NCBI RefSeq assembly: GCF_041052385.1
Contig: NZ_CP163439.1
Location: 7,987,001 to 8,051,000, forward strand
Reading direction: 5' to 3'
Source: Streptomyces sp. R28
GTDB lineage: Bacteria; Actinomycetota; Actinomycetes; Streptomycetales; Streptomycetaceae
Length of the DNA stretch: 64,000 nucleotides
The position numbers were made by a program, and so were the translations under genes. This document shows positions 38,872 through 64,000 of this stretch, piece after piece (the first letter of the stretch is position 1; the number at the start of each line of letters is the position of its first letter). The notes under the pieces were generated by a model that was given only the letters and a program-made list of their open reading frames with translations, made no database searches and was not told where the DNA came from.

Positions 38872-38929
38872 CCGGAACCCGTGAACGCGTGTGCAAACCA
38901 AGCTTTTCTCAAGGGGCGGTGCTGTTTCG
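38872..38929 (+). promoter_or_regulatory. Short spacer with ribosome site before PKS gene 4
   Basis: 58 bp. AAGGGG at 38911-38916 lies 13 nt before ATG 38930. A GTG at 38891 is in frame, but its added residues do not resemble a docking domain. I see no clear promoter or hairpin. Confidence 0.4.
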
Positions 38930-55501
<16,572 letters not shown>

Positions 55502-55516
55502 TGACGCGTGAAGTGT

Positions 55517-55520
55517 GGAG
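55517..55520 (+). promoter_or_regulatory. Ribosome binding site of PKS gene 5
   Basis: GGAG lies 6 nt before ATG 55527 and only 3 nt before ATG 55524, favouring 55527. The site sits 16 bp after the stop of gene 4. Confidence 0.55.
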
Positions 55521-55526
55521 TGCATG

Positions 55527-58500
55527 ATGGCTAGTTCGGCTGACAAGGTTCTCGAAGCGCTGCGCGCGTCGCTCAAAGAGGTAGACCGGTTGCGGCGGGA
55601 GAACACCCAGCTCACCGATGCGGCGCGGGAACCGATCGCGATCACCGGGATGAGCTGCCGCTACCCGGGAGGTGTGACGAGCCCCGAGGGCCTGTGGAAC
55701 CTGGTCGCGTCCGGGACCGACGCGGTCACCGGGTTCCCGACCGACCGCGGCTGGGACCTGGAGCGGCTCTACGAGGAGGCCCACGACAACGCGGTCACCT
55801 TCGAGGGAGGCTTCGTCGACGGGGTCACGGACTTCGACGCGGGCTTCTTCGGGATCTCCCCGCGCGAGGCGCTGGCGATGGACCCGCAGCAGCGCGTGCT
55901 CCTCGAGGAGTCCTGGAAGGCCCTGGAACGGGCGGGAGTCGACCCCTCGTCGCTGCGCGGAACCGCGACCGGCGTCTTCGTCGGAGCCCAGTCGTCCGGG
56001 TACGAGACGAGCCTGCGGCAGTCGAACGAGAACGTCGCGGGCTACTACGTCACCGGCACCGCCGGAAGCGTCGTCTCCGGGCGCGTCTCCTACTCCCTGG
56101 GCCTGGAGGGCCCGGCCGTGACGATCGACACCGCGTGCTCGTCGTCGCTCGTGGCCCTCCACCAGGCGGTGCAGGCACTGCGCCAGCGCGAGTGCTCCCT
56201 CGCGCTGGCCGCGGGTGTGACCGTGATGAACAACCCCGGCGCGTTCGCCGAGTTCAGCCAGCAGGGCGGTCTCGCGGCGGACGGCCGCTGCAAGTCCTTC
56301 GCGGCCGCCGCCGATGGCACCGGCTGGGCCGAGGGCGTGGGCGTCCTGGTGGTGGAGCGGCTTTCCGACGCGCTCCGCAACGGGCGCGAGGTCCTCGCGG
56401 TGATCCGCGGCTCCGCCGTGAACCAGGACGGCGCCAGCAACGGCCTGACCGCGCCGAACGGCCCCTCGCAGCGCCGTGTCATCCGCGCCGCGCTGGCCAA
56501 CGCCGGCCTCTCGCCCGCGCAGATCGACGCCGTCGAGGCGCACGGCACCGGCACCGTCCTCGGCGACCCCATCGAGGCGCAGGCCCTCGTGGAGACGTAC
56601 GGCCAGGACAGGCCGGAGGGCAGGCCGCTGTTCCTCGGCTCGATGAAGTCCAACTTCGGTCACGCACAGGCCGCTTCGGGCGTCGCCGGTGTGATCAAGA
56701 TGGTGATGGCGCTGCGGCACGCCGCCCTGCCCCGGACCCTCCACGTCGACGAGCCGACGCCGCACGTGGACTGGTCCGCCGGGTCCGTCGAGCTCCTGAC
56801 GGAGCCGGTGGAGTGGCCGCGGACCGGGCAACCGCGCCGTGCCGGCGTCTCCTCCTTCGGCGTGAGCGGCACGAACGCACACGTCATCGTCGAGCAGGCC
56901 CCCGCGCGCGAGGAAAAGCCGTCCACCGACGGATCCGGGCAGGACCGGACCCTGCCGATCGTCCCCTGGCTCGTCTCGGGCGCGACCGGCGAGGCACTCA
57001 AGGCACAGGCCGGCGAACTCCTCGCCCACCTGGAGAACGCCACCGCACACGAATCCCACGCCCTGGACGTCGGCTTCTCGCTCGCCACGGGACGCGCCGC
57101 TCTGGAACACCGAGCCGTGGTCCTCGCCGACGGACATGCCGGACTCGTCGACGGCATCCGGGAGTTGAGCGCCGCCGGCGACGGCCCGGCGGTGGGGCGC
57201 GGCGTGGCCGCGCCCGGACGTCTGGCGGTGCTGTTCTCGGGCCAGGGCTCACAACGGTCCGGAATGGGCCGGGAGTTGTACGAGACATACCCCGCCTTCG
57301 CGGAGGCGTTCGACGCGGTGTGCACGGAGCTGGACCGTCACCTGGACCGGCCGCTGCGTGACGTGGTCTTCGAGGGTGGTGAGCTGCTGGACCAGACACA
57401 GTTCACGCAGGCGGGTCTGTTCGCGCTTGAGGTGGCGCTGTTTGAGCTGGTGACGTCGTGGGGTGTGAAGCCCGACTTCCTGCTGGGCCACTCGATCGGC
57501 GAGCTGTCGGCTGCGTACGTCGCCGGCGTGCTGTCCCTGGAAGACGCTGCCGCTCTCGTGGCTGCCCGCGGCCGCCTGATGCAGGCTCTCCCGACCGGCG
57601 GGGCGATGGTCTCGCTCCAGGCGACGGAGGACGAGGTCCTCCCGCTGCTGGTCGACGGCGTATCCGTCGCCGCCCTCAACGGCCCCCGCTCCACGGTGAT
57701 TTCGGGCGACGAGGAAGAGGTCCTCCGGATCGCCGCACACTTCGAGGCCGAGGGGCGCAAGACCAAGCGCCTGCGGGTCAGCCATGCCTTCCACTCGCCG
57801 CGCATGGACGCCATGCTCGACGACTTCCGCGCCGTCGCGCAGAGCCTCACCTTCAACGCCCCCGAGATCGCGATCGTCTCCAACGTCACCGGCGCGGTGA
57901 TTCCCGCACGGGAGATCCGTACGGCGGAGTACTGGGTGCGCCACGTCCGCGAGGCCGTCCGCTTCCTCGACGGCATCCGCACCCTGCAGAACCAGGGCGT
58001 GACCGCGTACCTGGAACTGGGCCCCGACGGAGTGCTCTCCGCCATGGCACAGGACTGCCTCACCGACGGCACCGAGGACACCCTTTTCGTCCCCGCGCTC
58101 CGCAAGGGACGCGACGAGGCACGCACGTCCGCCGCCGCACTCGCCGAACTGCACGTGCGCGGCAAGGCGGTCGACTGGGCGACGTACTTCTCCGGTACCG
58201 GTGCCCGCCGCGTCGACCTGCCCACCTACGCCTTCCAAGGGCAGCGCTACTGGCCGCATGTCCCCGAGGACCATGCCGTCGTGGGCGGCGAGGGCGGCAA
58301 CACCCCCGAAGAGGCCCGGTTCTGGGACGCCGTAGAACGCGAGGACCTGCAGTCGCTCGTCGACGCCGTACGCCCCGACGACTCCGCCCCGCTGGCCGAC
58401 GCGCTCCCGGCGCTCGCCGCCTGGCGACGGCAGAGCCGCGACAACTCCACGGCCGACGAATGGCGTTACGGCATCAGCTGGAAGCCCGCCACGGCCGGCC

Positions 58501-61500
58501 CCGCGGCACAGCCGTCGGGCAGCGCGCTGACGGGCAGCTGGCTCGTCGCCATCCCCCACGGCGCCGCTGACGACCCCTTGGTGCGCAGCACGATCGACGC
58601 CCTCTCCGCGCACGGCGCCACGGCGCTGCCGCTGCACGTCGACGCCTTCGCCGCCGACCGCACGACACTCGCGCACGACCTAGCCCAAGCCCTCCAGGAC
58701 TCCGGACAGGACGCCGGGCAGCCGACCGGCGTGCTCTCCCTCCTGGCCCTGGACGAGGAGCCGCACCCCGACCACCCCGTGGTGGTCGCGGGCATGGCCG
58801 GCACGCTCGCGCTGGTCCAGGCGCTCGGCGACGCGGAGATAGACGCGCCGCTCTGGCTCGGCACGCGCGGAGCCGTCTCCGTCGGCCGCTCCGACCCGCT
58901 GACCAGCGCCGCCCAGGCCGCGCTGTGGGGACTCGGCAGGGTCGTCGGCCTGGAGTGCGCCCACCGCTGGGGCGGGCTGGTCGACCTGCCCGCCACGCTG
59001 GACGAGCGCGCGGCCGGCCGGCTGTGCGCGGTCCTCGCCGACGCCGGCGAGGACCAGGTGGCCGTGCGCTCCTCCGGAACCTTCGTACGTCGACTCGTCC
59101 GCGACCCCCGAGGAGAGAGCACCGACGGCTCGACGTGGACGCCGCGAGGCACCGCGCTCATCACGGGCGGTACCGGTGCGCTCGGTCGGCATGTGGCCCG
59201 CTGGCTGGCCAAGGGCGGCGCGGAGCGCCTGATCCTCACCAGCCGCCGCGGCCCCGACGCACCCGGAGTCGCCGAACTCGTCGACGAACTCCAGGAGTTC
59301 GGCACCCAGGTGACCATCGTCGCCTGCGACATCGCCGACCGCGCAGCCGTCGCCGCCCTGATCGAGCAGACCACCGCCACGCCGGACGGCGAGCAAAGCG
59401 CCCTGCGGACCGTCGTGCACGCCGCGGGCGTGGGCACGGCCACACTGCTGTCCGAGGCCACCACCGAGACGCTCGCCGCGGAGCTGTCCGCCAAGGTCGC
59501 GGGCGCCGTCCACCTGGACGAACTGCTCGAAGGCCACGACCTCGACGCCTTCGTCGTCTTCTCCTCCGTCGCCGGAGTCTGGGGCAGCGGCGGCCAGAGC
59601 GGCTACGCCGCCGCCAACGCCTACCTCGACGGACTGGTCCAGCGCCGCAGGGCACGCGGCGTCCCCGCGACCGCGGTCGCCTGGGGGGCCTGGGCCGGCG
59701 GCGGCATGGCCGACGGCGAGGAAGGCGAGCAGCTGCTGCGCCTGGGCATCCGCTCCATGGAGCCCGCCCCCGCGATCGCCGCGCTGCAGCGGGCACTGGA
59801 CTGCGACGACACCCTGGTAACCGTCGCGGACATGGACTGGACGCGCTTCGTGCCGGTCTTCGCCGCGGCACGCCCCCGCCCGCTGATCGGCGACCTCGCC
59901 GAGGCGCGCGAGGCGCTGACGACCCCCGCAGGACCCGACGGGACGACCGGCCCGGCAGAGGGCCCGTCTCCCCTGGGCGAACGGCTCGGGCACCTGAGCG
60001 CCACCGAGCGCACCGAGGCACTGACCGAACTGGTCAGGCGCCAGGCCGCCGTCGTACTGGGACACGGCTCGATGGACGGAGTCGATCCCGACCGGGCCTT
60101 CCGTGAGCTCGGCTTCGACTCGCTCACCGCCGTCGAACTGCGCAACAGGCTCACCGCCGAGACGGGCCTGAGCCTCCCGACCACCATGGTCTTCGACCAC
60201 CCGACGCCGGCCGTCCTCGCCCGGTTCCTCGACGCCGAACTCGCCTCCGAACTCGGCGGCAGGTACGGGACCTCCGACACTCACCAGGCGTCCGCCACGG
60301 GCACGCGCGCCCCGGCCGGCGGCACCGCGGCCGCCGAGGACGACGACCTGATCGCCATCGTCGGCATGAGCTGCCGCTACCCCGGCGAGGTCGAGAGCCC
60401 CGAGGACCTGTGGCGGCTCCTCGCCACCGGCGGCGACGGCATCACCGGCTTCCCCACGACCCGTGGCTGGGACCTGGAAGGCATCTACGACCCCGACCCG
60501 GCCAACCCCGGGACGAGCTACACCCTCCAGGGCGGCTTCCTGCACGGGGCGGGCGCCTTCGACGCCGGGTTCTTCGGGATCTCGCCGCGTGAGGCGCTGG
60601 CGATGGACCCGCAGCAGCGGCTCCTCCTCGAAGCCTCCTGGGAGGTCTTCGAGCGTGCGGGCATCGACCCGACGTCGGTGCGCGGCGAGCAGATCGGCGT
60701 CTTCGCCGGAGCCTCCTCGTCCGGATACGGCGCCGGCGCCGCCCAGACCCCCGAGGGAGGCGAAGGCCACCTCATCACGGGCACCGCGACGAGCGTGGTC
60801 TCCGGCCGCATCGCCTACATGATGGGCCTGGAGGGCCCGGCCGTGACGGTCGACACCGCGTGCTCGTCGTCCCTGGTCGCCCTGCACCTCGCCGCGCAGG
60901 CCCTGCGCCAGGGCGAGTGCAGCATGGCGCTCGCGGGCGGCGTCGCCCTCCTCGCCACCCCGGCCGCGTTCGTGGAGTTCTCCCGCCAGCGCGGCCTCGC
61001 TGCGGACGGCCGCTGCAAGCCCTTCGCGGAGGCGGCGGACGGCACGGGCTGGTCCGAGGGCGTGGGCGTGCTCCTGGTGGAGCGCCTGTCCGACGCGCGG
61101 CGCCTGGGCCACGAGGTCCTCGCGGTGGTGCGGGGCAGCGCGATCAACCAGGACGGCGCGTCCAACGGCCTGACCGCCCCGAACGGCCCGTCGCAGCAGC
61201 GTGTGATCCGTCAGGCCCTGGCGAACGCGGGCCTGTCGGCATCGCAGGTGGACGCGGTGGAGGCGCACGGCACGGGCACCCGTCTCGGTGACCCGATCGA
61301 GGCCCAGGCGCTCATCGCGACCTACGGCCAGGAACGCGCCGACGGCCGCCCGCTGTGGCTGGGCTCGATCAAGTCCAACATCGGTCACGCCGCGGCGGCG
61401 GCCGGCGTGGGCGGCATCATCAAGATGGTCATGGCGATGCGGGAGGGTGTGCTGCCGCAGACGCTGCACGTGGATGAGCCGTCCTCGCACGTGGACTGGT

Positions 61501-64000
61501 CGGCGGGGGCGGTTGAGCTCCTGGCGGAGTCGGTTGCGTGGCCGGAGACGGGCGAGCCGCGGCGGGCCGGTGTCTCGTCGTTCGGCATCAGCGGCACGAA
61601 TGCGCATGTGGTGCTGGAGCAGGCGCCGGAGGTGGAGGAGCCGGAGGCGGTTGCGGGTCCGGTGGCGTTGCCGGTGGTGCCGTGGGTGGTGTCGGCGAAG
61701 TCGGAGGCGGGGCTGGCGGGGCAGGTGGATCGGCTGCGGTCGTTCGTCGCCGAGCGGCCGGGCGGGTCTGAGTTGTCGCCGGTGGATGTCGGGTTCTCGC
61801 TGGTGACGACGCGTGCGGTGCTGGGGCATCGGGCGGTGTTGATCGGTGAGCGGACGGTTCAGGGTTCGGTGTCGCCCGGGAAGACGGGTGTGCTGTTCTC
61901 GGGGCAGGGCTCGCAACGGGCGGGCATGGGTCGGGAGTTGTATGAGGCGTATCCCGTCTTCGCGGATGCGTTTGATGCGGTGTGTGCGGAGTTGGACCGT
62001 CATCTGGAGCGGCCTCTTCGTGAGGTGGTGTTCGAGGGTGGTGAGCTGCTGGGGCAGACGCAGTTCACGCAGGCGGGTCTGTTCGCGCTTGAGGTGGCGC
62101 TGTTTGAGTTGGTGACGTCGTGGGGTGTGAAGCCCGACTTCCTGCTCGGGCACTCGGTTGGTGAGTTGTCGGCTGCGTACGTCGCCGGCGTGCTGTCCCT
62201 TGAAGACGCTGCTGCTCTCGTGGCGGCGCGGGGTCGTCTGATGCAGGCGCTTCCGGCTGGCGGGGCGATGGTGTCGTTGCAGGCGGCGGAGGATGAGGTC
62301 CTCCCGTTGCTGGTTGAGGGTGTGTCCATCGCAGCCCTCAACGGGCCCAACGCCACGGTGATTTCGGGTGACGAGGCGGCGGTTCTTGAGATTGCCGCGC
62401 GCTTTGAGGGTGAGGGTCGTAAGACCAAGCGGTTGCGGGTGAGTCATGCGTTCCACTCGCCGCGTATGGACGGGATGCTCGACGACTTCCGCGCGGTCGC
62501 TCAGGGGCTGACTTTCAATGCCCCTCAGCTGTCGATCGTCTCGGATGTGACGGGCGAGGTCCTGTCGGCCGAGGATGTGCGGGACCCGGAGTACTGGGTG
62601 CGCCACGTCCGCGAAGCCGTTCGTTTCCTGGACGGCGTCCGGGCCTTGGAAGCGGAGGGTGTGACCAGGTTCCTGGAGCTGGGTCCGGACGGAGTGCTGT
62701 CCGCGATGGCACAGGACTGCGTCACGTCTGACTCCGGTGAGGGGCTTGCCTTTGTGCCCGTGCTTCGGAAGGACCGTGAGGAGCCGGGTTCGCTGGTCGC
62801 GGCGCTGGCCGAACTGTACGTACGGGGCATGGGAGTTGACTGGTCGGCGTACTACGCCGGCAGCGGTGCGCGACGGGTCGGATTGCCGACGTATGCCTTC
62901 CAGAGGCAGTGGTACTGGGCCGCGGCGCCGACGACGCTTCTCGGTGACATGACCGGCGTCGGTCAGCACTCCACGGAGCACCCGCTTCTGGGCGCGGCGA
63001 TATCGCTCGCCGAGGGCGATGGACTCGTGTTGACGGGGCGCCTTTCTCTTCAGTCGCATGCGTGGCTTGCGGATCATGTGGTGTTGGGTTCGGTGTTGTT
63101 GCCGGGTACGGCGTTTGTGGATCTGGCGTTGTTCGCGGGGGAGAGGGTTGGTTGTGGGGGGCTTGAGGAGCTGACGCTGGAGGCGCCGTTGGTGGTGCCT
63201 GAGCGTGGTGGGGTGTCGGTTCAGTTGTCGGTGGTGGCGGCGGGTGTGGATGGTCGTCGTGGGGTGAGTGTGCATTCGCGGCCGGCTGATGATGCCGAGG
63301 GCGAGTGGGTGTGTCATGCCCGGGGTGTGCTGTCGGCCGAGGCCGGGGCCGTGGGCGTGGGTGAGGGGCTTGAGGTGTGGCCCCCGCGCGACGCGGTGGC
63401 CGTGGATGTCGAGGGCTTCTACGAGGGACTCGCCGGACTGGGTTACGGGTACGGCCCCGTCTTCCAGGGGCTGCAGTCCGTCTGGAAGCGCGACGACGAG
63501 GTGTTCGCGGAGGTGTCCCTTCCCGAGGGCGCAGACGCCGACGGGTTCGGCGTACACCCCGCCTTGCTGGACGCCGCACTGCACGCGATGGGCCTGACGT
63601 CCGGGGACGGCGAGACGATCGAGGGTGGTTCGCCTGGTCTGCCGTTCGCGTGGTCGGGGGTATCGCTGTCCGCGGTGGGTGCGCGGGTGTTGCGGGTGCG
63701 GATCGTGCGCTCGGGTTCGGGTGTGTCGTTGCTGTTGGCTGACGGCTCGGGTGCGCATGTGGCGTCGGTGGAGTCGTTGGCGTTGCGTCCGGTGACTGCT
63801 GAGCAGTTGCAGGGTGCGGGCAGTGGTGGTGTGGCTCGGGATGCGTTGTTCCGGGTGGAGTGGTCGGCGCTGGCTGTGCCTGCGGACGCGGGCGAGTCCG
63901 AGGTGCGGGTCGAGGACCTGAGTGGGCTCGGTTCCGGTGCAGAGGGTGTTGTTGCGCGGACGCATGAAGTGACTGGTCGTGCCTTGGAGTTGGTGCAGGG
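55527..64000 (+). CDS. Type I modular PKS, 5' part (gene 5; 3' end outside window)
   Basis: The frame stays open to the window end, giving at least 2824 residues. The N-terminus SADKVLEALRASLKEVDRL is a class 1 docking coiled coil of a different subtype from genes 2-4, and matches the distinctive end of gene 4. Module 1 in nucleotides: KS 55629-56890, AT 57225-58180, KR 59148-59890, ACP 60000-60240. Module 2: KS 60345-61620, AT 61885-62840, DH 62975-63790, then the beginning of the post-DH/KR region, cut at 64000. Both ATs are malonyl type. Module 1 should give a hydroxyl. Module 2 should give at least a double bond; whether an ER follows cannot be seen. The gene continues directly from gene 4 with a 25-bp gap. 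Confidence 0.96.
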   Translation, partial: MASSADKVLEALRASLKEVDRLRRENTQLTDAAREPIAITGMSCRYPGGVTSPEGLWNLVASGTDAVTGFPTDRGWDLERLYEEAHDNAVTFEGGFVDGVTDFDAGFFGISPREALAMDPQQRVLLEESWKALERAGVDPSSLRGTATGVFVGAQSSGYETSLRQSNENVAGYYVTGTAGSVVSGRVSYSLGLEGPAVTIDTACSSSLVALHQAVQALRQRECSLALAAGVTVMNNPGAFAEFSQQGGLAADGRCKSFAAAADGTGWAEGVGVLVVERLSDALRNGREVLAVIRGSAVNQDGASNGLTAPNGPSQRRVIRAALANAGLSPAQIDAVEAHGTGTVLGDPIEAQALVETYGQDRPEGRPLFLGSMKSNFGHAQAASGVAGVIKMVMALRHAALPRTLHVDEPTPHVDWSAGSVELLTEPVEWPRTGQPRRAGVSSFGVSGTNAHVIVEQAPAREEKPSTDGSGQDRTLPIVPWLVSGATGEALKAQAGELLAHLENATAHESHALDVGFSLATGRAALEHRAVVLADGHAGLVDGIRELSAAGDGPAVGRGVAAPGRLAVLFSGQGSQRSGMGRELYETYPAFAEAFDAVCTELDRHLDRPLRDVVFEGGELLDQTQFTQAGLFALEVALFELVTSWGVKPDFLLGHSIGELSAAYVAGVLSLEDAAALVAARGRLMQALPTGGAMVSLQATEDEVLPLLVDGVSVAALNGPRSTVISGDEEEVLRIAAHFEAEGRKTKRLRVSHAFHSPRMDAMLDDFRAVAQSLTFNAPEIAIVSNVTGAVIPAREIRTAEYWVRHVREAVRFLDGIRTLQNQGVTAYLELGPDGVLSAMAQDCLTDGTEDTLFVPALRKGRDEARTSAAALAELHVRGKAVDWATYFSGTGARRVDLPTYAFQGQRYWPHVPEDHAVVGGEGGNTPEEARFWDAVEREDLQSLVDAVRPDDSAPLADALPALAAWRRQSRDNSTADEWRYGISWKPATAGPAAQPSGSALTGSWLVAIPHGAADDPLVRSTIDALSAHGATALPLHVDAFAADRTTLAHDLAQALQDSGQDAGQPTGVLSLLALDEEPHPDHPVVVAGMAGTLALVQALGDAEIDAPLWLGTRGAVSVGRSDPLTSAAQAALWGLGRVVGLECAHRWGGLVDLPATLDERAAGRLCAVLADAGEDQVAVRSSGTFVRRLVRDPRGESTDGSTWTPRGTALITGGTGALGRHVARWLAKGGAERLILTSRRGPDAPGVAELVDELQEFGTQVTIVACDIADRAAVAALIEQTTATPDGEQSALRTVVHAAGVGTATLLSEATTETLAAELSAKVAGAVHLDELLEGHDLDAFVVFSSVAGVWGSGGQSGYAAANAYLDGLVQRRRARGVPATAVAWGAWAGGGMADGEEGEQLLRLGIRSMEPAPAIAALQRALDCDDTLVTVADMDWTRFVPVFAAARPRPLIGDLAEAREALTTPAGPDGTTGPAEGPSPLGERLGHLSATERTEALTELVRRQAAVVLGHGSMDGVDPDRAFRELGFDSLTAVELRNRLTAETGLSLPTTMVFDHPTPAVLARFLDAELASELGGRYGTSDTHQASATGTRAPAGGTAAAEDDDLIAIVGMSCRYPGEVESPEDLWRLLATGGDGITGFPTTRGWDLEGIYDPDPANPGTSYTLQGGFLHGAGAFDAGFFGISPREALAMDPQQRLLLEASWEVFERAGIDPTSVRGEQIGVFAGASSSGYGAGAAQTPEGGEGHLITGTATSVVSGRIAYMMGLEGPAVTVDTACSSSLVALHLAAQALRQGECSMALAGGVALLATPAAFVEFSRQRGLAADGRCKPFAEAADGTGWSEGVGVLLVERLSDARRLGHEVLAVVRGSAINQDGASNGLTAPNGPSQQRVIRQALANAGLSASQVDAVEAHGTGTRLGDPIEAQALIATYGQERADGRPLWLGSIKSNIGHAAAAAGVGGIIKMVMAMREGVLPQTLHVDEPSSHVDWSAGAVELLAESVAWPETGEPRRAGVSSFGISGTNAHVVLEQAPEVEEPEAVAGPVALPVVPWVVSAKSEAGLAGQVDRLRSFVAERPGGSELSPVDVGFSLVTTRAVLGHRAVLIGERTVQGSVSPGKTGVLFSGQGSQRAGMGRELYEAYPVFADAFDAVCAELDRHLERPLREVVFEGGELLGQTQFTQAGLFALEVALFELVTSWGVKPDFLLGHSVGELSAAYVAGVLSLEDAAALVAARGRLMQALPAGGAMVSLQAAEDEVLPLLVEGVSIAALNGPNATVISGDEAAVLEIAARFEGEGRKTKRLRVSHAFHSPRMDGMLDDFRAVAQGLTFNAPQLSIVSDVTGEVLSAEDVRDPEYWVRHVREAVRFLDGVRALEAEGVTRFLELGPDGVLSAMAQDCVTSDSGEGLAFVPVLRKDREEPGSLVAALAELYVRGMGVDWSAYYAGSGARRVGLPTYAFQRQWYWAAAPTTLLGDMTGVGQHSTEHPLLGAAISLAEGDGLVLTGRLSLQSHAWLADHVVLGSVLLPGTAFVDLALFAGERVGCGGLEELTLEAPLVVPERGGVSVQLSVVAAGVDGRRGVSVHSRPADDAEGEWVCHARGVLSAEAGAVGVGEGLEVWPPRDAVAVDVEGFYEGLAGLGYGYGPVFQGLQSVWKRDDEVFAEVSLPEGADADGFGVHPALLDAALHAMGLTSGDGETIEGGSPGLPFAWSGVSLSAVGARVLRVRIVRSGSGVSLLLADGSGAHVASVESLALRPVTAEQLQGAGSGGVARDALFRVEWSALAVPADAGESEVRVEDLSGLGSGAEGVVARTHEVTGRALELVQ
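55629..60240 (+). other. PKS gene 5 module 1: KS-AT-KR-ACP, malonyl
   Basis: KS has TACSSSLV and EAHGTGT; the second His motif reads SNFGH. AT has GHSIGE and HAFH (malonyl). A dimerisation element (FWDAVEREDLQSL) precedes an A-type KR (GVWGSGGQSGY, no LDD). ACP has GFDSL. Confidence 0.93.
60345..64000 (+). other. PKS gene 5 module 2: KS-AT-DH-(cut), malonyl
   Basis: KS is intact. AT has GHSVGE and HAFH (malonyl). DH has HVVLGSVLLP, YGP, DAALH and LPFAW. The remaining reductive domains and the ACP lie beyond the window. Most of the module from 61440 is in the G/T-ending codon style. Confidence 0.92.
61598..63338 (+). repeat. Long collinear similarity tract, copy 2 (with 15632-17372)
   Basis: This is the gene 5 module 2 copy of the tract in gene 2 module 1. 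No insertion or deletion is needed over 1.74 kb, although the two lie 46 kb apart. Confidence 0.75.

Noticed and set aside
38891..38893. GTG as the start of PKS gene 4
   Set aside because: The added 13 residues do not resemble a docking domain. ATG 38930 begins exactly at the conserved coiled coil.

Overview
The window is a 64-kb slice of a very GC-rich actinobacterial chromosome, most likely Streptomyces. It lies wholly inside a giant modular type I polyketide synthase (PKS) gene cluster. Every gene I can support is on the + strand. I see no tRNA, rRNA, CRISPR array, insertion sequence or other mobile element.

Layout. (1) Positions 1-7016 are the 3' end of a PKS gene: a KR-ACP module tail, one complete KS-AT-DH-KR-ACP module and a C-terminal docking region. 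(2) Positions 7061-14007 hold five smaller genes: an aromatic-hydroxylase-type FAD monooxygenase, a SAM-dependent methyltransferase, a LAL-family LuxR regulator, a YceI-like protein and a ROK-family sugar kinase. (3) Positions 14008-14279 are the only substantial intergenic gap. It carries a strong nested inverted repeat over a plausible promoter. (4) Positions 14280-64000 hold four consecutive PKS genes with 2, 3, 3 and at least 2 modules. The last gene runs off the window.

Assembly line. About twelve modules are visible, two of them incomplete. I saw no loading module and no thioesterase, so both ends of the line lie outside the window. AT motifs (GHS[IV]GE with HAFH, or GHSQGE with YASH) predict malonyl-CoA everywhere except three modules predicted to use methylmalonyl-CoA: gene 3 module 1, and gene 4 modules 2 and 3 (PKS genes numbered 1-5 along the window). 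Docking sequences fit a linear order 1-2-3-4-5. The predicted segment is a hydroxyl, three conjugated double bonds (gene 1 and gene 2), a methyl-bearing hydroxyl and two more hydroxyls (gene 3), a fully reduced unit, a methyl-branched alkene and a methyl-bearing hydroxyl (gene 4), then a hydroxyl and an unsaturated unit (gene 5). This is a large mixed polyene-polyol polyketide, probably a macrolide or macrolactam. I cannot name the compound.

How the genes fit together. The monooxygenase and methyltransferase are likely tailoring enzymes and the LAL protein a pathway activator. The ROK kinase has altered sugar-site residues and recalls the kanosamine kinases of AHBA pathways, but no other AHBA gene is visible. 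The PKS genes also carry patches of near-identical sequence with contrasting codon use, which suggest recent gene conversion between modules.
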